Shown here one piece after another: positions 44,121 through 53,321 of a stretch of 64,000 nucleotides of DNA. The notes under the pieces are model-generated. The model saw only the letters and a program-made list of their open reading frames with translations. It did no database searches and had not been told where the DNA came from. The DNA is from Candidatus Gastranaerophilales bacterium HUM_1 (GTDB taxonomy: Bacteria > Cyanobacteriota > Vampirovibrionia > Gastranaerophilales > Gastranaerophilaceae): NCBI GenBank assembly GCA_002103105.1, contig DAAY01000004.1, forward strand, positions 100,419 to 164,418, in the 5' to 3' direction. Within the stretch, counting starts at the first letter, position 1, and the number at the start of each line of letters is the position of its first letter. The translations under genes and the position numbers were made by a program.

Positions 44121-44303
44121 AGCTCGGTATAGGCGTTAATTTTGTTCCTACATTTATATAAATAGGGAGAGTTAACTCCAGAGTATTTGAAGTACACCCG
44201 CCGATATACTCTATCGCCAGCGGGAAACGGATGAATTCGGGTTCTCACCCACCTGCGAGTCCAAGCAGGTAACAAAATCCGCTTATACGGGGCTTTTATT
44301 ATT
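44121..44303 (+). ncRNA. ssrS: Probable 6S RNA
   Basis: An intergenic RNA of about 180 nt with a rod-like fold. The terminal helix pairs AGCTCGGTATAGGCG (44121-44135) with CGCTTATACGGGGCT (44280-44294). Next ATTTTGTT (44139-44146) pairs with AACAAAAT (44271-44278), GGGAGAG (44165-44171) with CTCACCC (44244-44250), and AACTC (44174-44178) with GGGTT (44239-44243). The apical hairpin is CCCGC-CGATA-TACTC-TATCG-cca-GCGGG (44197-44224). Length, long terminal stem, central bubble and strong promoter fit 6S RNA, which binds sigma-70 polymerase. It could be a different structured RNA. A short T-rich end follows. Confidence 0.55.
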
Positions 44304-44380
44304 TAATAAAAAAATCTATTTGCGTAAAAACCTCTTCATATGCTATACTGAAATTAGGGATATATACCTAAAGGATTGAT

Positions 44381-45553
44381 ATGAACAAAATTTTTACAGT
44401 AATATTATCAGACGAATTTTCGACATCTGAAGTTATTAAACTTTTTGCGGGCGAATTTGATAACCTTGAAATTTGTCAAGAAAATGATTATTCAGAAGCA
44501 TACAAAAAGATTGCGAATTATCAAGGAAAATCAATTCTACTTGCAGACTTATCAACTTACAAGCAACAAAAACTTGAGCTTATTCTAAAAGTGACGAAAG
44601 AATGCAAAAGCTGTAAAGTTTTGGCACTATCAGACAATCCGTCAGTTGACTTAATCATAGAAATAATGAGAGCCGGAGCAAAGGAATTTGTCCCTATTCC
44701 AATAATTAAAAGTGAATTTTTTGAAAGTGTAAATAAACTTTTATCAGAATTCAACGAAACTAAAAAAACAAATAATTGCAAAATTATTTCTGTATTCTCT
44801 AATAAAGGCGGAATTGGAAAAACCTCTCTTGCGACAAATTTAGCTCTTGAATTATCTAAAATAACCAAAGAAAATATTGCCTTGATTGATTTAAACTTTC
44901 AAATGGGGGATATAACGACATTTTTAGATTTAAAACCGTCTTTCAACATTTCATATATGCTTGAAAATCTAGACAAGATTAACGAAACATTTTTATTAAG
45001 TACACTTGAAAGATACAAAAAAACAAGCCTATATGTCTTAGCCGATCCGCCATATTTCAAACAAGCGGACAATATTCAGCCAAGACAAATTACAAAATTA
45101 TTCAACACTTTAAAAGAAACATTTTCTTATATCATTGTTGATGCCGAAGCAAGTTTTGAAGGGAAAAACATTGCAGCACTAGACAATTCAGACTTAGTTT
45201 TGCTTGTTTCAGTTGCAAATCTTCCAGCACTAAGAAATACTCAAAGATGTTTGGAACTATTTGAAAAACTTGGCTATGACAAAGAAAAAGTAAAAATCAT
45301 CATAAATCGTTATATGGAAAACGACGAAATAAAAGAAGCTGACGTTGAAAAAGTTCTCTCAAAAAAAATATATTGGAAAATTCCAAACAATTATTTTGCA
45401 ATTATGACGGCTATCAATAAAGGGATTCCAGTTAGTGAAATCAACGATTCGACAAATATTGCACGTAGCTATAAGGATTTGGCACAATATATTTCAGACA
45501 ATTTATACAAACAAAACATGGTAGAAAAATTTGAAAATATTTTAAACAACTAA
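44381..45553 (+). CDS. TadZ/CpaE-like ATPase with receiver-like N-terminal domain
   Basis: A 390-residue protein. Residues 1-120 resemble a response-regulator fold (ILLADLSTY, then LALSDNP, then MRAGAKEFVPIP) without the full phospho-acceptor set. Residues 135-370 are a MinD/ParA-type ATPase with deviant Walker A SNKGGIGKTS, then NIALIDLNFQMGDITTFLDL and YIIVDAEAS. This order is that of TadZ/CpaE, which places Tad/Flp pilus machinery at the pole. No tad genes are nearby. It is followed after 9 nt by a small gene. ATG 44381 is behind AAAGGA. Confidence 0.82.
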   Translation: MNKIFTVILSDEFSTSEVIKLFAGEFDNLEICQENDYSEAYKKIANYQGKSILLADLSTYKQQKLELILKVTKECKSCKVLALSDNPSVDLIIEIMRAGAKEFVPIPIIKSEFFESVNKLLSEFNETKKTNNCKIISVFSNKGGIGKTSLATNLALELSKITKENIALIDLNFQMGDITTFLDLKPSFNISYMLENLDKINETFLLSTLERYKKTSLYVLADPPYFKQADNIQPRQITKLFNTLKETFSYIIVDAEASFEGKNIAALDNSDLVLLVSVANLPALRNTQRCLELFEKLGYDKEKVKIIINRYMENDEIKEADVEKVLSKKIYWKIPNNYFAIMTAINKGIPVSEINDSTNIARSYKDLAQYISDNLYKQNMVEKFENILNN

Positions 45554-45562
45554 AGGAGCAAA

Positions 45563-45976
45563 ATGGGATTAGCAGAAAGATTTAAAGAAGAACTTAAATC
45601 AAAAAATATCTTTGAAAAAAGTAATATTGAAAAGAACTTAGAAAAAGAAAATATTCAATTCATTTCAAAACCGATAAATAATATTGTTATCAAACCAGAA
45701 AAAGAAGAAAGGGGAAACTCAATCGGACAAACAATAAATAATAATATTGTAAAAACTGTTGATAATGATATATATTCAGTACCTAAGTTTGAAGATTTAG
45801 AAACACAAATAATTTCTAAAATTCGTAAAACTCCTTATTGGGAAGAATATTCATTTGATAGACAAAAGAATATGGTAGAAAAATATTTCAATTCAAAAAC
45901 AAAACACATCAAAGTAACAAACGCAGATAAAAATGAATTTATAAAAAGCATTTTAATTCTATCAAATAACAAATAA
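45563..45976 (+). CDS. Small cytoplasmic protein downstream of the TadZ-like gene
   Basis: Not recognised. It has 137 residues. The N-terminal half is Asn/Lys/Glu-rich and likely disordered. The C-terminal part (about 75-137) reads as a compact helical domain: FEDLETQIISKIRKTPYWEEYSF and KNMVEKYFNSKTKHIKVT. It lies 9 nt after the TadZ-like gene with an AAAGGAG site and ends before a strong terminator, so the two are surely cotranscribed. An accessory or regulatory role for the ATPase is inferred from the operon only. Confidence 0.7.
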   Translation: MGLAERFKEELKSKNIFEKSNIEKNLEKENIQFISKPINNIVIKPEKEERGNSIGQTINNNIVKTVDNDIYSVPKFEDLETQIISKIRKTPYWEEYSFDRQKNMVEKYFNSKTKHIKVTNADKNEFIKSILILSNNK

Positions 45977-45978
45977 GA

Positions 45979-46014
45979 AAAAACTGGGGAATGAAATTCA
46001 TTCCCCAGTTTTTC
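45979..46014. terminator. Bidirectional terminator
   Basis: AAAAACTGGGGAATGA and TCATTCCCCAGTTTTT form a perfect 16-bp stem with a 3-nt loop, between the convergent genes ending at 45976 and 46027. Confidence 0.95.
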
Positions 46015-46026
46015 TATCTTTCTAAA

Positions 46027-46914
46027 TTATTCTTCTATCAAAAACTTATCAACATAAATTTCTTCCAAATTATCCACATATGCTAAATTAGTAATCCAGC
46101 GAACATATGCAGGAATTATAGCCACAACAGAAACTAACATTACAACAGGAATCGCCCATACTGAAGAATCAAACATATGTTCATTTACCATTGCAAGAAT
46201 AATTACAACTGGAATTGCAATAATTGCAAGTACCATTAATAAAAGACACAGAATTATTTGTGCTCCCATCCCCGTAACCATTCCAACTAGAATAAATTTT
46301 AAGGCTAAAAATACAGAATCTTTAAACGCTTTTTTCATATATCTAAATGGCAACAAAGGATTAAACAATTCTTTTGAATACTCAAACTTTTCACAATATT
46401 TCATAAATACCATATTTACAAATGGAGAAATAAGAAACAATGGAATAAACAATAGCATTACAGCCAAAAGCAATCCTAATACAGCAACAATTATTATTAC
46501 AGGGTCTTGACTAGAAATTGTAAGCCCAAACCCAAGGAAAACAAGAGCCAAATAAAGCAAACTCGGAATTCCAATATATAACCCCCAAACTAAAGTTAGA
46601 GGAAACATTTTTAACCCTTGAGATAAACAATTCCAAGATAATTTCGGAATACCATAAGCTTCACTAAATCTACGATTAACAAATTTTGCCCACAATCCTT
46701 GCAAAACAAAAACAGGTACAATCGACAATAAACCAACAATAACTGCACTAACTAAGATAATAATAACCTCTTCTTTTTTAGACTCCTTGTCAAGAAATTG
46801 TAAAATCGTACTTGCTAAACAAGGCAAATAAAATAATAATGCAATATAAATATGTTGTTTTACTACATTTTCACCTTTGTATAGATTTTTAAACGACTCA
46901 ATAATTTTATCCAT
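46027..46914 (-). CDS. Polytopic membrane protein of unknown function
   Basis: A 295-residue protein with about six to eight hydrophobic segments (for example at about 23-43, 52-80, 106-133, 138-170, 200-240 and 250-272). The N-terminal MDKIIESFKNLYKGENVVKQH is cytoplasmic and basic, and the C-terminal tail is acidic. The overall pattern (paired helices, Gly/Pro in loops, KYCEKFEYSKELFNPLLPFRYMKKA) resembles DUF4013-like membrane proteins, but I cannot confirm this. It is monocistronic, with a GGAG ribosome site, divergent from uvrB. Confidence 0.7.
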   Translation of the reverse strand: MDKIIESFKNLYKGENVVKQHIYIALLFYLPCLASTILQFLDKESKKEEVIIILVSAVIVGLLSIVPVFVLQGLWAKFVNRRFSEAYGIPKLSWNCLSQGLKMFPLTLVWGLYIGIPSLLYLALVFLGFGLTISSQDPVIIIVAVLGLLLAVMLLFIPLFLISPFVNMVFMKYCEKFEYSKELFNPLLPFRYMKKAFKDSVFLALKFILVGMVTGMGAQIILCLLLMVLAIIAIPVVIILAMVNEHMFDSSVWAIPVVMLVSVVAIIPAYVRWITNLAYVDNLEEIYVDKFLIEE

Positions 46915-47009
46915 AACATATTACTCCTTTATAGTACTGATAATACACTATTTTTTAGAGGAAAGCAAGAAGACTACAAATAAAATAAATTTGTACTAAA
47001 ATATAAAAT

Positions 47010-49001
47010 ATGAGAGAACATCACGAATTTAAAATAGTTTCCAAATACAAACCTTCTGGAGATCAACCAAAAGCAATTGATGAACTTGTAGAGGGAATAA
47101 ATAAAGGTTACGATACCCAAACTTTACTCGGGATAACTGGTTCTGGTAAGACATTTACGATTGCAAATGTTATTGAAAAAGTGCAAAAACCGACACTGAT
47201 TATTGCTCACAATAAAACCCTAGCCGCACAATTATACAACGAATTTAAAGAGCTATTTCCGAATAATGCAGTTGAATATTTTATCAGTTATTATGATTAT
47301 TACCAACCAGAAGCATACATTCCAAGAACAGATACCTACATTGAAAAATCCTCTTCTATCAACGAAGAAATCGACAGACTTCGCCATAATACAACAAGAA
47401 GCCTATATGAAAGAGATGATGTAATTGTAATATCTTCTGTTAGTTGCATCTATGGTCTAGGTTTACCAGAAAACTATTTTAGAGGTGCAATTGAAGTTAA
47501 AGTTGGGGACGAAATTGATAGAGATGCACTCCTTAAACATTTAGTTGAAGTTCGATATGAAAGAAACGACTTAGAGCTAAAATGTTCAACTTTTAGAGCT
47601 AGAGGCGATATTGTAGAAATTATGCCTGCTTATGAAAAAATCATAACTAGAATTTACTTCTTTGGAGATGAAGTTGAAAAAATTGTAAAAATTGATAATG
47701 TTTCAGGAGAAATTATTGAAACCCCAGAATCTGTTGTAATTTATCCAGCCGTTCATTACATTTCGTATGACGAAAACGAAGAAGAAACTTTTGATATGAT
47801 AAGACAAGAACTTCAAAATAGACTTGTCGAACTTAATAATGAAAACAAGCTTATTGAAGCCCAACGTCTTGAACAAAGAGTTAAATATGATTTAGAAATG
47901 ATGAAAGAAATGGGGTACTGCACAGGTATAGAAAATTATTCCAGAATAATTGAACGCAGACCAGCAGGCTCTGCTCCTGCAACACTACTAGACTACTTTC
48001 CGAACGATTTTCTTACAATTGTAGATGAATCCCACGTAACTCTACCACAAATCAAGGGAATGAGCCACGGAGATGCAGCGAGAAAACAAGTTCTTGTGGA
48101 TTATGGATTCAGATTACCTTGTGCAAAAGATAACAGACCTCTCAAAAATGAAGAATTTTATTCTAAAGTCCGCCAAAAAATTTATATTTCCGCAACTCCT
48201 GGAGATTTTGAAAAAGAAAATTCAGAACAAATTGTCGAACAAATTATTCGACCAACAGGGCTTCTTGACCCTAAAGTTTCAGTTCGTCCAATTGATACAC
48301 AAATTCAAGATTTGAAAGAAGAAATCAAAAAACGCACGGATAAAGATGAAAGAATTTTAATTACAACTCTGACAAAGAGAATGGCAGAAGACTTAACAGA
48401 CTTCTTCTTGCAGGAAGGTATTCGAGTTAGGTATTTACACAGCGAGATTAAATCAATCGAAAGAGTAGAAATTCTTCGAGATTTAAGACTTGGAGAATTT
48501 GACGTCTTGATTGGAGTAAACTTACTCAGAGAAGGTCTTGATATTCCAGAAGTTTCACTCGTTGCAATTATGGATGCAGATAAAGAAGGATTTTTGAGAT
48601 CAGATACAAGTCTTATCCAAACAATAGGGCGTGCAGCAAGAAATGCTTGTGGTGAAGTTATTATGTACGCAGATAAAATCACGGATTCTATGGATAGAGC
48701 AATTAAAGAAACCGAAAGACGTCGCAAAATTCAAATTGCCCACAACCAAAAATACGGGATTATCCCACAAACAATTAAAAAGCCTATTGAAAATAACCTA
48801 CTTTCTCTCGTTGCAAGTTATAGAGATTTGGAAGATATTGTTGCAGAAGAAATGGTTGATATGGGCATAGATAAAAAAGACTTGCCAAAACTTATTGATA
48901 AGCTCGAAAAAGATATGCACAAAGCGGCAAAAATATTAGATTTTGAAAGAGCCGCTAAAATTAGAGATCAACTTAAAAAACTTAGAGAAATGAATAAATA
49001 A
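47010..49001 (+). CDS. uvrB: UvrABC excinuclease subunit B
   Basis: Nucleotide-excision-repair helicase-like protein of 663 residues. It has Walker [15 protein letters not shown], the beta-hairpin region [25 protein letters not shown], Walker [10 protein letters not shown], motif [13 protein letters not shown] and the C-terminal UVR motif ([29 protein letters not shown]) that binds UvrC. All regions are present. A TAAAAT hexamer ends 7 nt before the ATG and no ribosome site is seen, so the transcript is probably leaderless or nearly so. Convergent with a membrane-protein gene. Confidence 0.98.
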   Translation: MREHHEFKIVSKYKPSGDQPKAIDELVEGINKGYDTQTLLGITGSGKTFTIANVIEKVQKPTLIIAHNKTLAAQLYNEFKELFPNNAVEYFISYYDYYQPEAYIPRTDTYIEKSSSINEEIDRLRHNTTRSLYERDDVIVISSVSCIYGLGLPENYFRGAIEVKVGDEIDRDALLKHLVEVRYERNDLELKCSTFRARGDIVEIMPAYEKIITRIYFFGDEVEKIVKIDNVSGEIIETPESVVIYPAVHYISYDENEEETFDMIRQELQNRLVELNNENKLIEAQRLEQRVKYDLEMMKEMGYCTGIENYSRIIERRPAGSAPATLLDYFPNDFLTIVDESHVTLPQIKGMSHGDAARKQVLVDYGFRLPCAKDNRPLKNEEFYSKVRQKIYISATPGDFEKENSEQIVEQIIRPTGLLDPKVSVRPIDTQIQDLKEEIKKRTDKDERILITTLTKRMAEDLTDFFLQEGIRVRYLHSEIKSIERVEILRDLRLGEFDVLIGVNLLREGLDIPEVSLVAIMDADKEGFLRSDTSLIQTIGRAARNACGEVIMYADKITDSMDRAIKETERRRKIQIAHNQKYGIIPQTIKKPIENNLLSLVASYRDLEDIVAEEMVDMGIDKKDLPKLIDKLEKDMHKAAKILDFERAAKIRDQLKKLREMNK

Positions 49002-49007
49002 GACTTA

Positions 49008-49778
49008 CTACTTACCATTCATTCGTTCTGCGGCTTCATCAATCAAGTCTATTGGAGCATCGTAATTATTATCGTATTCTTCGTTATTGCCAGGAATACA
49101 TTCGTACGCAATTTGTGCTAAATAATTTGCAGTAATAGACAAATCGACAACTGCAACAATTGAAGAATAGAATAAAAATGTCCAATGAGTAAATGGGACT
49201 CTAAAGAATGAATACAAATACGCTACTGGTCCAAACAAAACAACTTGAACAAGAGCTAACTGCAAAACATAGAAAAATAAAGCTATCAATACATCAACAC
49301 ATGAATCAAAAATAACTTTATAATTATATGCTTGAACAACTTTCATCGTTTTAGCAAATGACAAATATGAAGTCATTACAATCGCAAAAACGATAGAAAA
49401 TAAAACCCACGTAAAAACTTTTTGAGCCCAATCAACTTCTACAGGGATAGTGACATTTTGAGATATTAAATAAGCTGCACCAAACCATACAACTGCATTT
49501 GGGAGAACCGCAACAATTGTTTTAACCAAATCCTTTGCCAATGCCCAAGGATTCAATGATAAAATTTCACGCTTACTTCTACGAACATTATATATTCCCT
49601 GAGTCAAAAGAGCCAAGAATAAAAGCGATATTACACCATACCACAAATAAAGCATAGGGAGATTCCCATCCATGAAAGACACAATAGCGAAATAAACAGG
49701 GATTGCAAAACCCACTAACTTTAAAGGAGCAAAAGTGTCTAAAAATGCTTCACTTAAAGAATCTACTATTGATGCCAT
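49008..49778 (-). CDS. Membrane protein in the pilT cluster
   Basis: Not recognised. It has 256 residues with six hydrophobic segments (about 20-37, 40-63, 91-110, 120-143, 160-190 and 200-225) and an acidic, Asp/Asn-rich cytoplasmic tail (NNEEYDNNYDAPIDLIDEAAERMN). It lies 43 nt downstream of pilT and reads in the same direction, so cotranscription is likely. It could be a lineage-specific motility or envelope component. It has a GGAGG ribosome site. Confidence 0.65.
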   Translation of the reverse strand: MASIVDSLSEAFLDTFAPLKLVGFAIPVYFAIVSFMDGNLPMLYLWYGVISLLFLALLTQGIYNVRRSKREILSLNPWALAKDLVKTIVAVLPNAVVWFGAAYLISQNVTIPVEVDWAQKVFTWVLFSIVFAIVMTSYLSFAKTMKVVQAYNYKVIFDSCVDVLIALFFYVLQLALVQVVLFGPVAYLYSFFRVPFTHWTFLFYSSIVAVVDLSITANYLAQIAYECIPGNNEEYDNNYDAPIDLIDEAAERMNGK

Positions 49779-49821
49779 TACTTGGGAACCTCCAATATAC
49801 CTTTATCTTTTAAACCTTTGA

Positions 49822-50892
49822 CTAACCACCTTGAATTAATCTTTTCAATTCGTTTGGTTTAGATGATTTTGACATTGCATCATCCAACGTAACAAGTCCT
49901 TTTTTAAACAATGCTGCAAGAGAAGATTCAAGAGTCTGCATACCAGCACCTGTACTTGTTTGGATTGTTGAATAAATCTGAGCAGCTTTTGATTCACGAA
50001 TAAGGTTAGCAATCGCAGGTGTAACAACCATAATTTCTTGAGCCATTACACGCCCTTTTCTTGAACCATCAGCTTGACGTTTTGGAAGCAATGTTTGTGC
50101 AAATACTGCAACCAAAGAGTTTGCCAATTGAACACGGATTTGTTGTTGTTGCCCTTCTGGGAAAACGTCAATAATACGGTCAATTGTTTGAGAAGCTGAA
50201 GATGTGTGCAAAGTTCCGAAGACCAAGTGACCAGTTTCAGCAGCTGTTAGTGCCAAAGCAATGGTTTCATGGTCACGCATTTCACCTACAAGTATGATAT
50301 CAGGGTCTTCACGGAGGGCTGACTTAAGAGCATTTGCAAATGATCTTGTATCCATACCCAATTCTCTTTGGTGAATAACCGAAACTTTTGAAGTGTGAAC
50401 AAATTCGACTGGGTCTTCAATTGTCAAAATATGTTCTGCTCTTGTTCTATTGATATAGTCAATCATTGCCGCCAATGTAGTTGATTTACCAGAACCAGTA
50501 GGACCAGTTACAAGAACCAAACCTCTTGGCTTATCTGCAATTGTTGTAACAATTGGAGGCATACCTAATTCTTCCAATTGAGGTGCGGTTGTGGCAATCG
50601 TTCTGAATGCAGCAGCGTATGAGCCCTTATCTTTATAGAAGTTCACACGGAAACGGCCGATGCCTTCAACACCGTATGAAAAATCGAGTTCCCACTCTTG
50701 TTCTAATTTACGTCTTTGTTCATTTGACATCATTGGGAATAATAATGCTTCTACCCCTTCTGATGTTAATGGTTCATAATCAAGTCTAACTAGCTTACCA
50801 TCAAGACGGATAACTGGAGGTAATCCATTTGAAATGTGTAAGTCGGACCCTTTTCGGTCCATAAGTTCTTTCAATAAATCTTCAATAATCAT
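49822..50892 (-). CDS. pilT: PilT, type IV pilus retraction ATPase
   Basis: A cytoplasmic hexameric ATPase that depolymerises type IV pili, 356 residues. It has the N-terminal PAS-like DLLKELMDRKGSDLHISNG, Walker A GPTGSGKSTTLAAM, Asp box HILTIEDPVEFVH, Walker B DPDIILVGEMRDHETIALALTAAETGHLVFGTLHT with the His box, and a C-terminal AIANLIRESKAAQIY. The last is the AIRNLIRE retraction motif with Arg replaced by Ala. The domain order and the short N-terminus separate it from PilB. It supports twitching motility with the prepilins and PilD of this window. Confidence 0.95.
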   Translation of the reverse strand: MIIEDLLKELMDRKGSDLHISNGLPPVIRLDGKLVRLDYEPLTSEGVEALLFPMMSNEQRRKLEQEWELDFSYGVEGIGRFRVNFYKDKGSYAAAFRTIATTAPQLEELGMPPIVTTIADKPRGLVLVTGPTGSGKSTTLAAMIDYINRTRAEHILTIEDPVEFVHTSKVSVIHQRELGMDTRSFANALKSALREDPDIILVGEMRDHETIALALTAAETGHLVFGTLHTSSASQTIDRIIDVFPEGQQQQIRVQLANSLVAVFAQTLLPKRQADGSRKGRVMAQEIMVVTPAIANLIRESKAAQIYSTIQTSTGAGMQTLESSLAALFKKGLVTLDDAMSKSSKPNELKRLIQGG

Positions 50893-50913
50893 AATCCGTA
50901 ACCACCATTTTTA

Positions 50914-51165
50914 TTATTCTGTGTAATTCATCATTGCATCATTTTCTTTTGCTGCTAATTCAATCATTAGATAAGTCATATACGCACCCAATGCGACTGC
51001 TTTAGGATCCAAATCAGTCTTATTTGCAGCTTCAATAATTGCAGTATTTATTTCAGGATTTTCCTCTTTAATATAGTGAATCATCCTTTTTCTCCACGCA
51101 GGCATATCTTCAAAGATTTCACTGAACGCAGTATTTGCAACATCTTCCGAAATTACAGGTAACAT
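50914..51165 (-). CDS. Small protein upstream of pilT
   Basis: Not recognised. It has 83 residues, is acidic and all-helical by pattern (VANTAFSEIFEDMPAWRKRMIHYIKEE, then TDLDPKAVALGAYMTYLMIELAAKEND). No membrane helix or signal. Its stop lies 21 nt upstream of pilT on the same strand, so it is the first gene of the pilT unit. The AGAGAGTAGG ribosome site is good. A role in pilus retraction control is guesswork from position. Confidence 0.7.
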   Translation of the reverse strand: MLPVISEDVANTAFSEIFEDMPAWRKRMIHYIKEENPEINTAIIEAANKTDLDPKAVALGAYMTYLMIELAAKENDAMMNYTE

Positions 51166-51261
51166 TTAAACCTACTCTCTTCTTATAATACATACAACAG
51201 AAGTATTATACACTAAATTCCGCTTTAAGTCCATTTTTCAATAAAAATCATATGTTTGAAG

Positions 51262-51267
51262 TATAAT
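51262..51267 (+). promoter_or_regulatory. -10 element for leaderless recF
   Basis: TATAAT ends exactly 6 nt before ATG 51274. There is no Shine-Dalgarno sequence. This also argues for the ATG over the TTG at 51256. Confidence 0.65.
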
Positions 51268-51273
51268 AAACGT

Positions 51274-52386
51274 ATGAATTTGGAGAAACTTAGACTTACA
51301 AATTATAGAAATTGCGAGGAGTTAGAATTAGATTTTGATAAAAATAAAATTCTAATCATTGGTAAAAATGCTCAAGGGAAAACTAATATTCTTGAAAGCA
51401 TTTATTTCCTATCATGCCTGAAAACCCCTAGAACCTCAAACACCTCGGAACTTATAAATTTCAATAAAGATTTTTTTAAAATTGAAGCGGATGTAATAAA
51501 ATCAAATACAGATATTGATTTATCATATTCGTACACAACCGACAAAAAACGAGAGCTAAAAATTAATGGGACAAAATCGACTATTAAAGATTTTAAAACC
51601 GTATTGAAAACAGTACTTTTTTCAACAACAGATTTATTACTTTTAAGAGGAGCTCCACAAGATAGAAGAGATTGGCTAGATAGAGCAATTTCACAAATTT
51701 ATCCTGCTTACGATGACAGATTAACAAAATATGATAAAATCAGAGTTCAAAAAAATAATTTCCTCAAAGAGTGTGCAAAAACAGGTCAGACAAACGATGC
51801 ACTTTTGGATGTATATAATGAACAGCTTTCAATTACAGGTAGTAATATAATCTACATAAGAAAAAAATTTCTTAAAGAAATCGAAAAAATCGCTCAAAAC
51901 AAACATAGAACAATTAGTGAAACAGAAAACTTATCAATAAAGTATGATTCAAACTTTCTTGGCATCAATAACGATACAGAAAATATTGAGGAACTTCAAA
52001 TTGCGTTTAAAAACTCCTTAGAAGAAAGACGAATTGAAGAACAAAGACGATGCCAAGCTTGTGTTGGCCCGCACAGAGATGACATTGTTTTTTATATCAA
52101 TAACCAAGAAGCTACAAAGTACGCATCACAAGGTCAGCAAAGAACGATAGTTCTAGCCTTAAAACTCTCAGAACTCGATATTATTACAGATAAAACAGGA
52201 GATGAGCCAGTATTATTATTAGACGATGTTTTAGCTGAACTAGATGACCTTAGACAAAATTACCTTTTGAAATCAATCAACGCAAATACTCAAACAGTTA
52301 TCACCTCTGTCGATACAATTTTATTTGAAGAAGAATTTTTAAAAGACGTCGAAATATACAAAATTGAGAGTGGACATTTAATTTAA
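51274..52386 (+). CDS. recF: DNA replication and repair protein RecF
   Basis: SMC-like ATPase that loads RecA at gaps with RecO/RecR. It has 370 residues from ATG 51274 (MNLEKLRLTNYRNCEELELDF). Walker A is IIGKNAQGKTNILESIYFLS, the signature is YASQGQQRTIVLALKLSE, and Walker B is PVLLLDDVLAELDD. The start is fixed by the family N terminus and the leaderless promoter. It is not next to dnaA/dnaN/gyrB. The next gene, convergent, is the ADP-ribosyltransferase-like gene. Confidence 0.96.
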   Translation: MNLEKLRLTNYRNCEELELDFDKNKILIIGKNAQGKTNILESIYFLSCLKTPRTSNTSELINFNKDFFKIEADVIKSNTDIDLSYSYTTDKKRELKINGTKSTIKDFKTVLKTVLFSTTDLLLLRGAPQDRRDWLDRAISQIYPAYDDRLTKYDKIRVQKNNFLKECAKTGQTNDALLDVYNEQLSITGSNIIYIRKKFLKEIEKIAQNKHRTISETENLSIKYDSNFLGINNDTENIEELQIAFKNSLEERRIEEQRRCQACVGPHRDDIVFYINNQEATKYASQGQQRTIVLALKLSELDIITDKTGDEPVLLLDDVLAELDDLRQNYLLKSINANTQTVITSVDTILFEEEFLKDVEIYKIESGHLI

Positions 52387-52390
52387 AAAA

Positions 52391-53149
52391 CTATAAAATC
52401 AATTCAAGAACACCATGTCCAAGAACTTTAAAATTAGAATCTCTTGAAAGCACCATTTCTTTTTCTGGCGTATGTGTTAAATCCCAGAATGGAGTACCTT
52501 TCGGCAATCTTATTTCATACGTAAAATTATCTGCTCCGTTTGAAATAATGCCCTCCATAGATGCACCTTTTTCAGTAGATGTTGAAATATAAGCATTATC
52601 ATGAAGAATGCCACCTTTTACTGTATCCATCCACGATTTTGGAGCATCACGAAAAACAACCATCGGCTCAGTTGTTTTAGAGTTAAATTTTGAATCTAAT
52701 ATCGGAATACTTTCTAAAATTATACGATTAAATTCCTTTTTCTCTTCATTTTGACGTTGAAGTATTGGTTTTAAAACCTCTGGAACATCATCTGTTATTA
52801 TTAGGATATTATCAAATTTTCCACTTCGTAAAAATTTATTCACTTCTTTACCATTTTCTAAATAATAACCAAGAGGATTTCTCTTCAAGAAATTATATTC
52901 TGAAGAATTAACGGGAATATCCTTTGAAATGTATGATTCTAAAGATTTTAATAGAGAGGTTGAAACCTTTTCTACTGGACGGTTCAAACCAGCAAATGAT
53001 ACCATACCAGAATACTTTAAATAATCCATAAATAGATTTTTACAGTCTGGTTTTATCGATTTTTCATCAAAAGAAGAACTATTTACTCTTTTAGAATAGT
53101 TGTACTGATTATTATATCTAATATTACTAATTGCTAAATTACTAAGCAT
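52391..53149 (-). CDS. Putative R-S-E (bi-glutamate) mono-ADP-ribosyltransferase
   Basis: A 252-residue protein whose C-terminal half carries the three signatures of arginine-type ADP-ribosyltransferases in order and spacing. These are an arginine in MVVFRDAP (Arg167), an STS motif in AYISTST (189-191) and an ExE pair in TPEKEMVLS (Glu229 and Glu231). This pattern defines VIP2/C2/iota-like toxins and the ART2 group. The N-terminal part (1-150) is helical and has VSFAGLNRP (50-58). No secretion signal is visible and no immunity gene is recognised. Targets are unknown. Confidence 0.72.
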   Translation of the reverse strand: MLSNLAISNIRYNNQYNYSKRVNSSSFDEKSIKPDCKNLFMDYLKYSGMVSFAGLNRPVEKVSTSLLKSLESYISKDIPVNSSEYNFLKRNPLGYYLENGKEVNKFLRSGKFDNILIITDDVPEVLKPILQRQNEEKKEFNRIILESIPILDSKFNSKTTEPMVVFRDAPKSWMDTVKGGILHDNAYISTSTEKGASMEGIISNGADNFTYEIRLPKGTPFWDLTHTPEKEMVLSRDSNFKVLGHGVLELIL

Positions 53150-53251
53150 ATACCACCACTCGCTGACGTTGTGCTGCCATAAATGTAATAAAAATCGTAA
53201 AAATTAATTTTTGCCTCACTTCAACAAAAATTTATCTAATAATTTAATATT

Positions 53252-53298
53252 TCTAAAAAAAAAGAATCCACTTTTTTTATTACAAGTGAATTCTTTTG
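53252..53298 (-). terminator. Terminator after the MFS gene
   Basis: AAAAGAATCCACTT and AAGTGAATTCTTTT pair with one mismatch. On the minus strand the stem is followed by nine T. It lies about 25 nt past the MFS transporter stop. The rest of 53150-53321 is AT-rich with no gene. Confidence 0.8.
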
Positions 53299-53321
53299 AT
53301 TTAATATATAAAATTTCAACC

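Noticed and set aside
44081..44275. 64-codon minus-strand frame beginning MLPAWTRRW
   Set aside because: It lies entirely over the rod-like 6S-like RNA and its promoter, with no ribosome site. The Arg/Trp-rich content reflects RNA helices, not a protein.
48305..48727. 140-codon minus-strand frame inside uvrB
   Set aside because: A shadow of the conserved uvrB helicase motifs; no independent signals.
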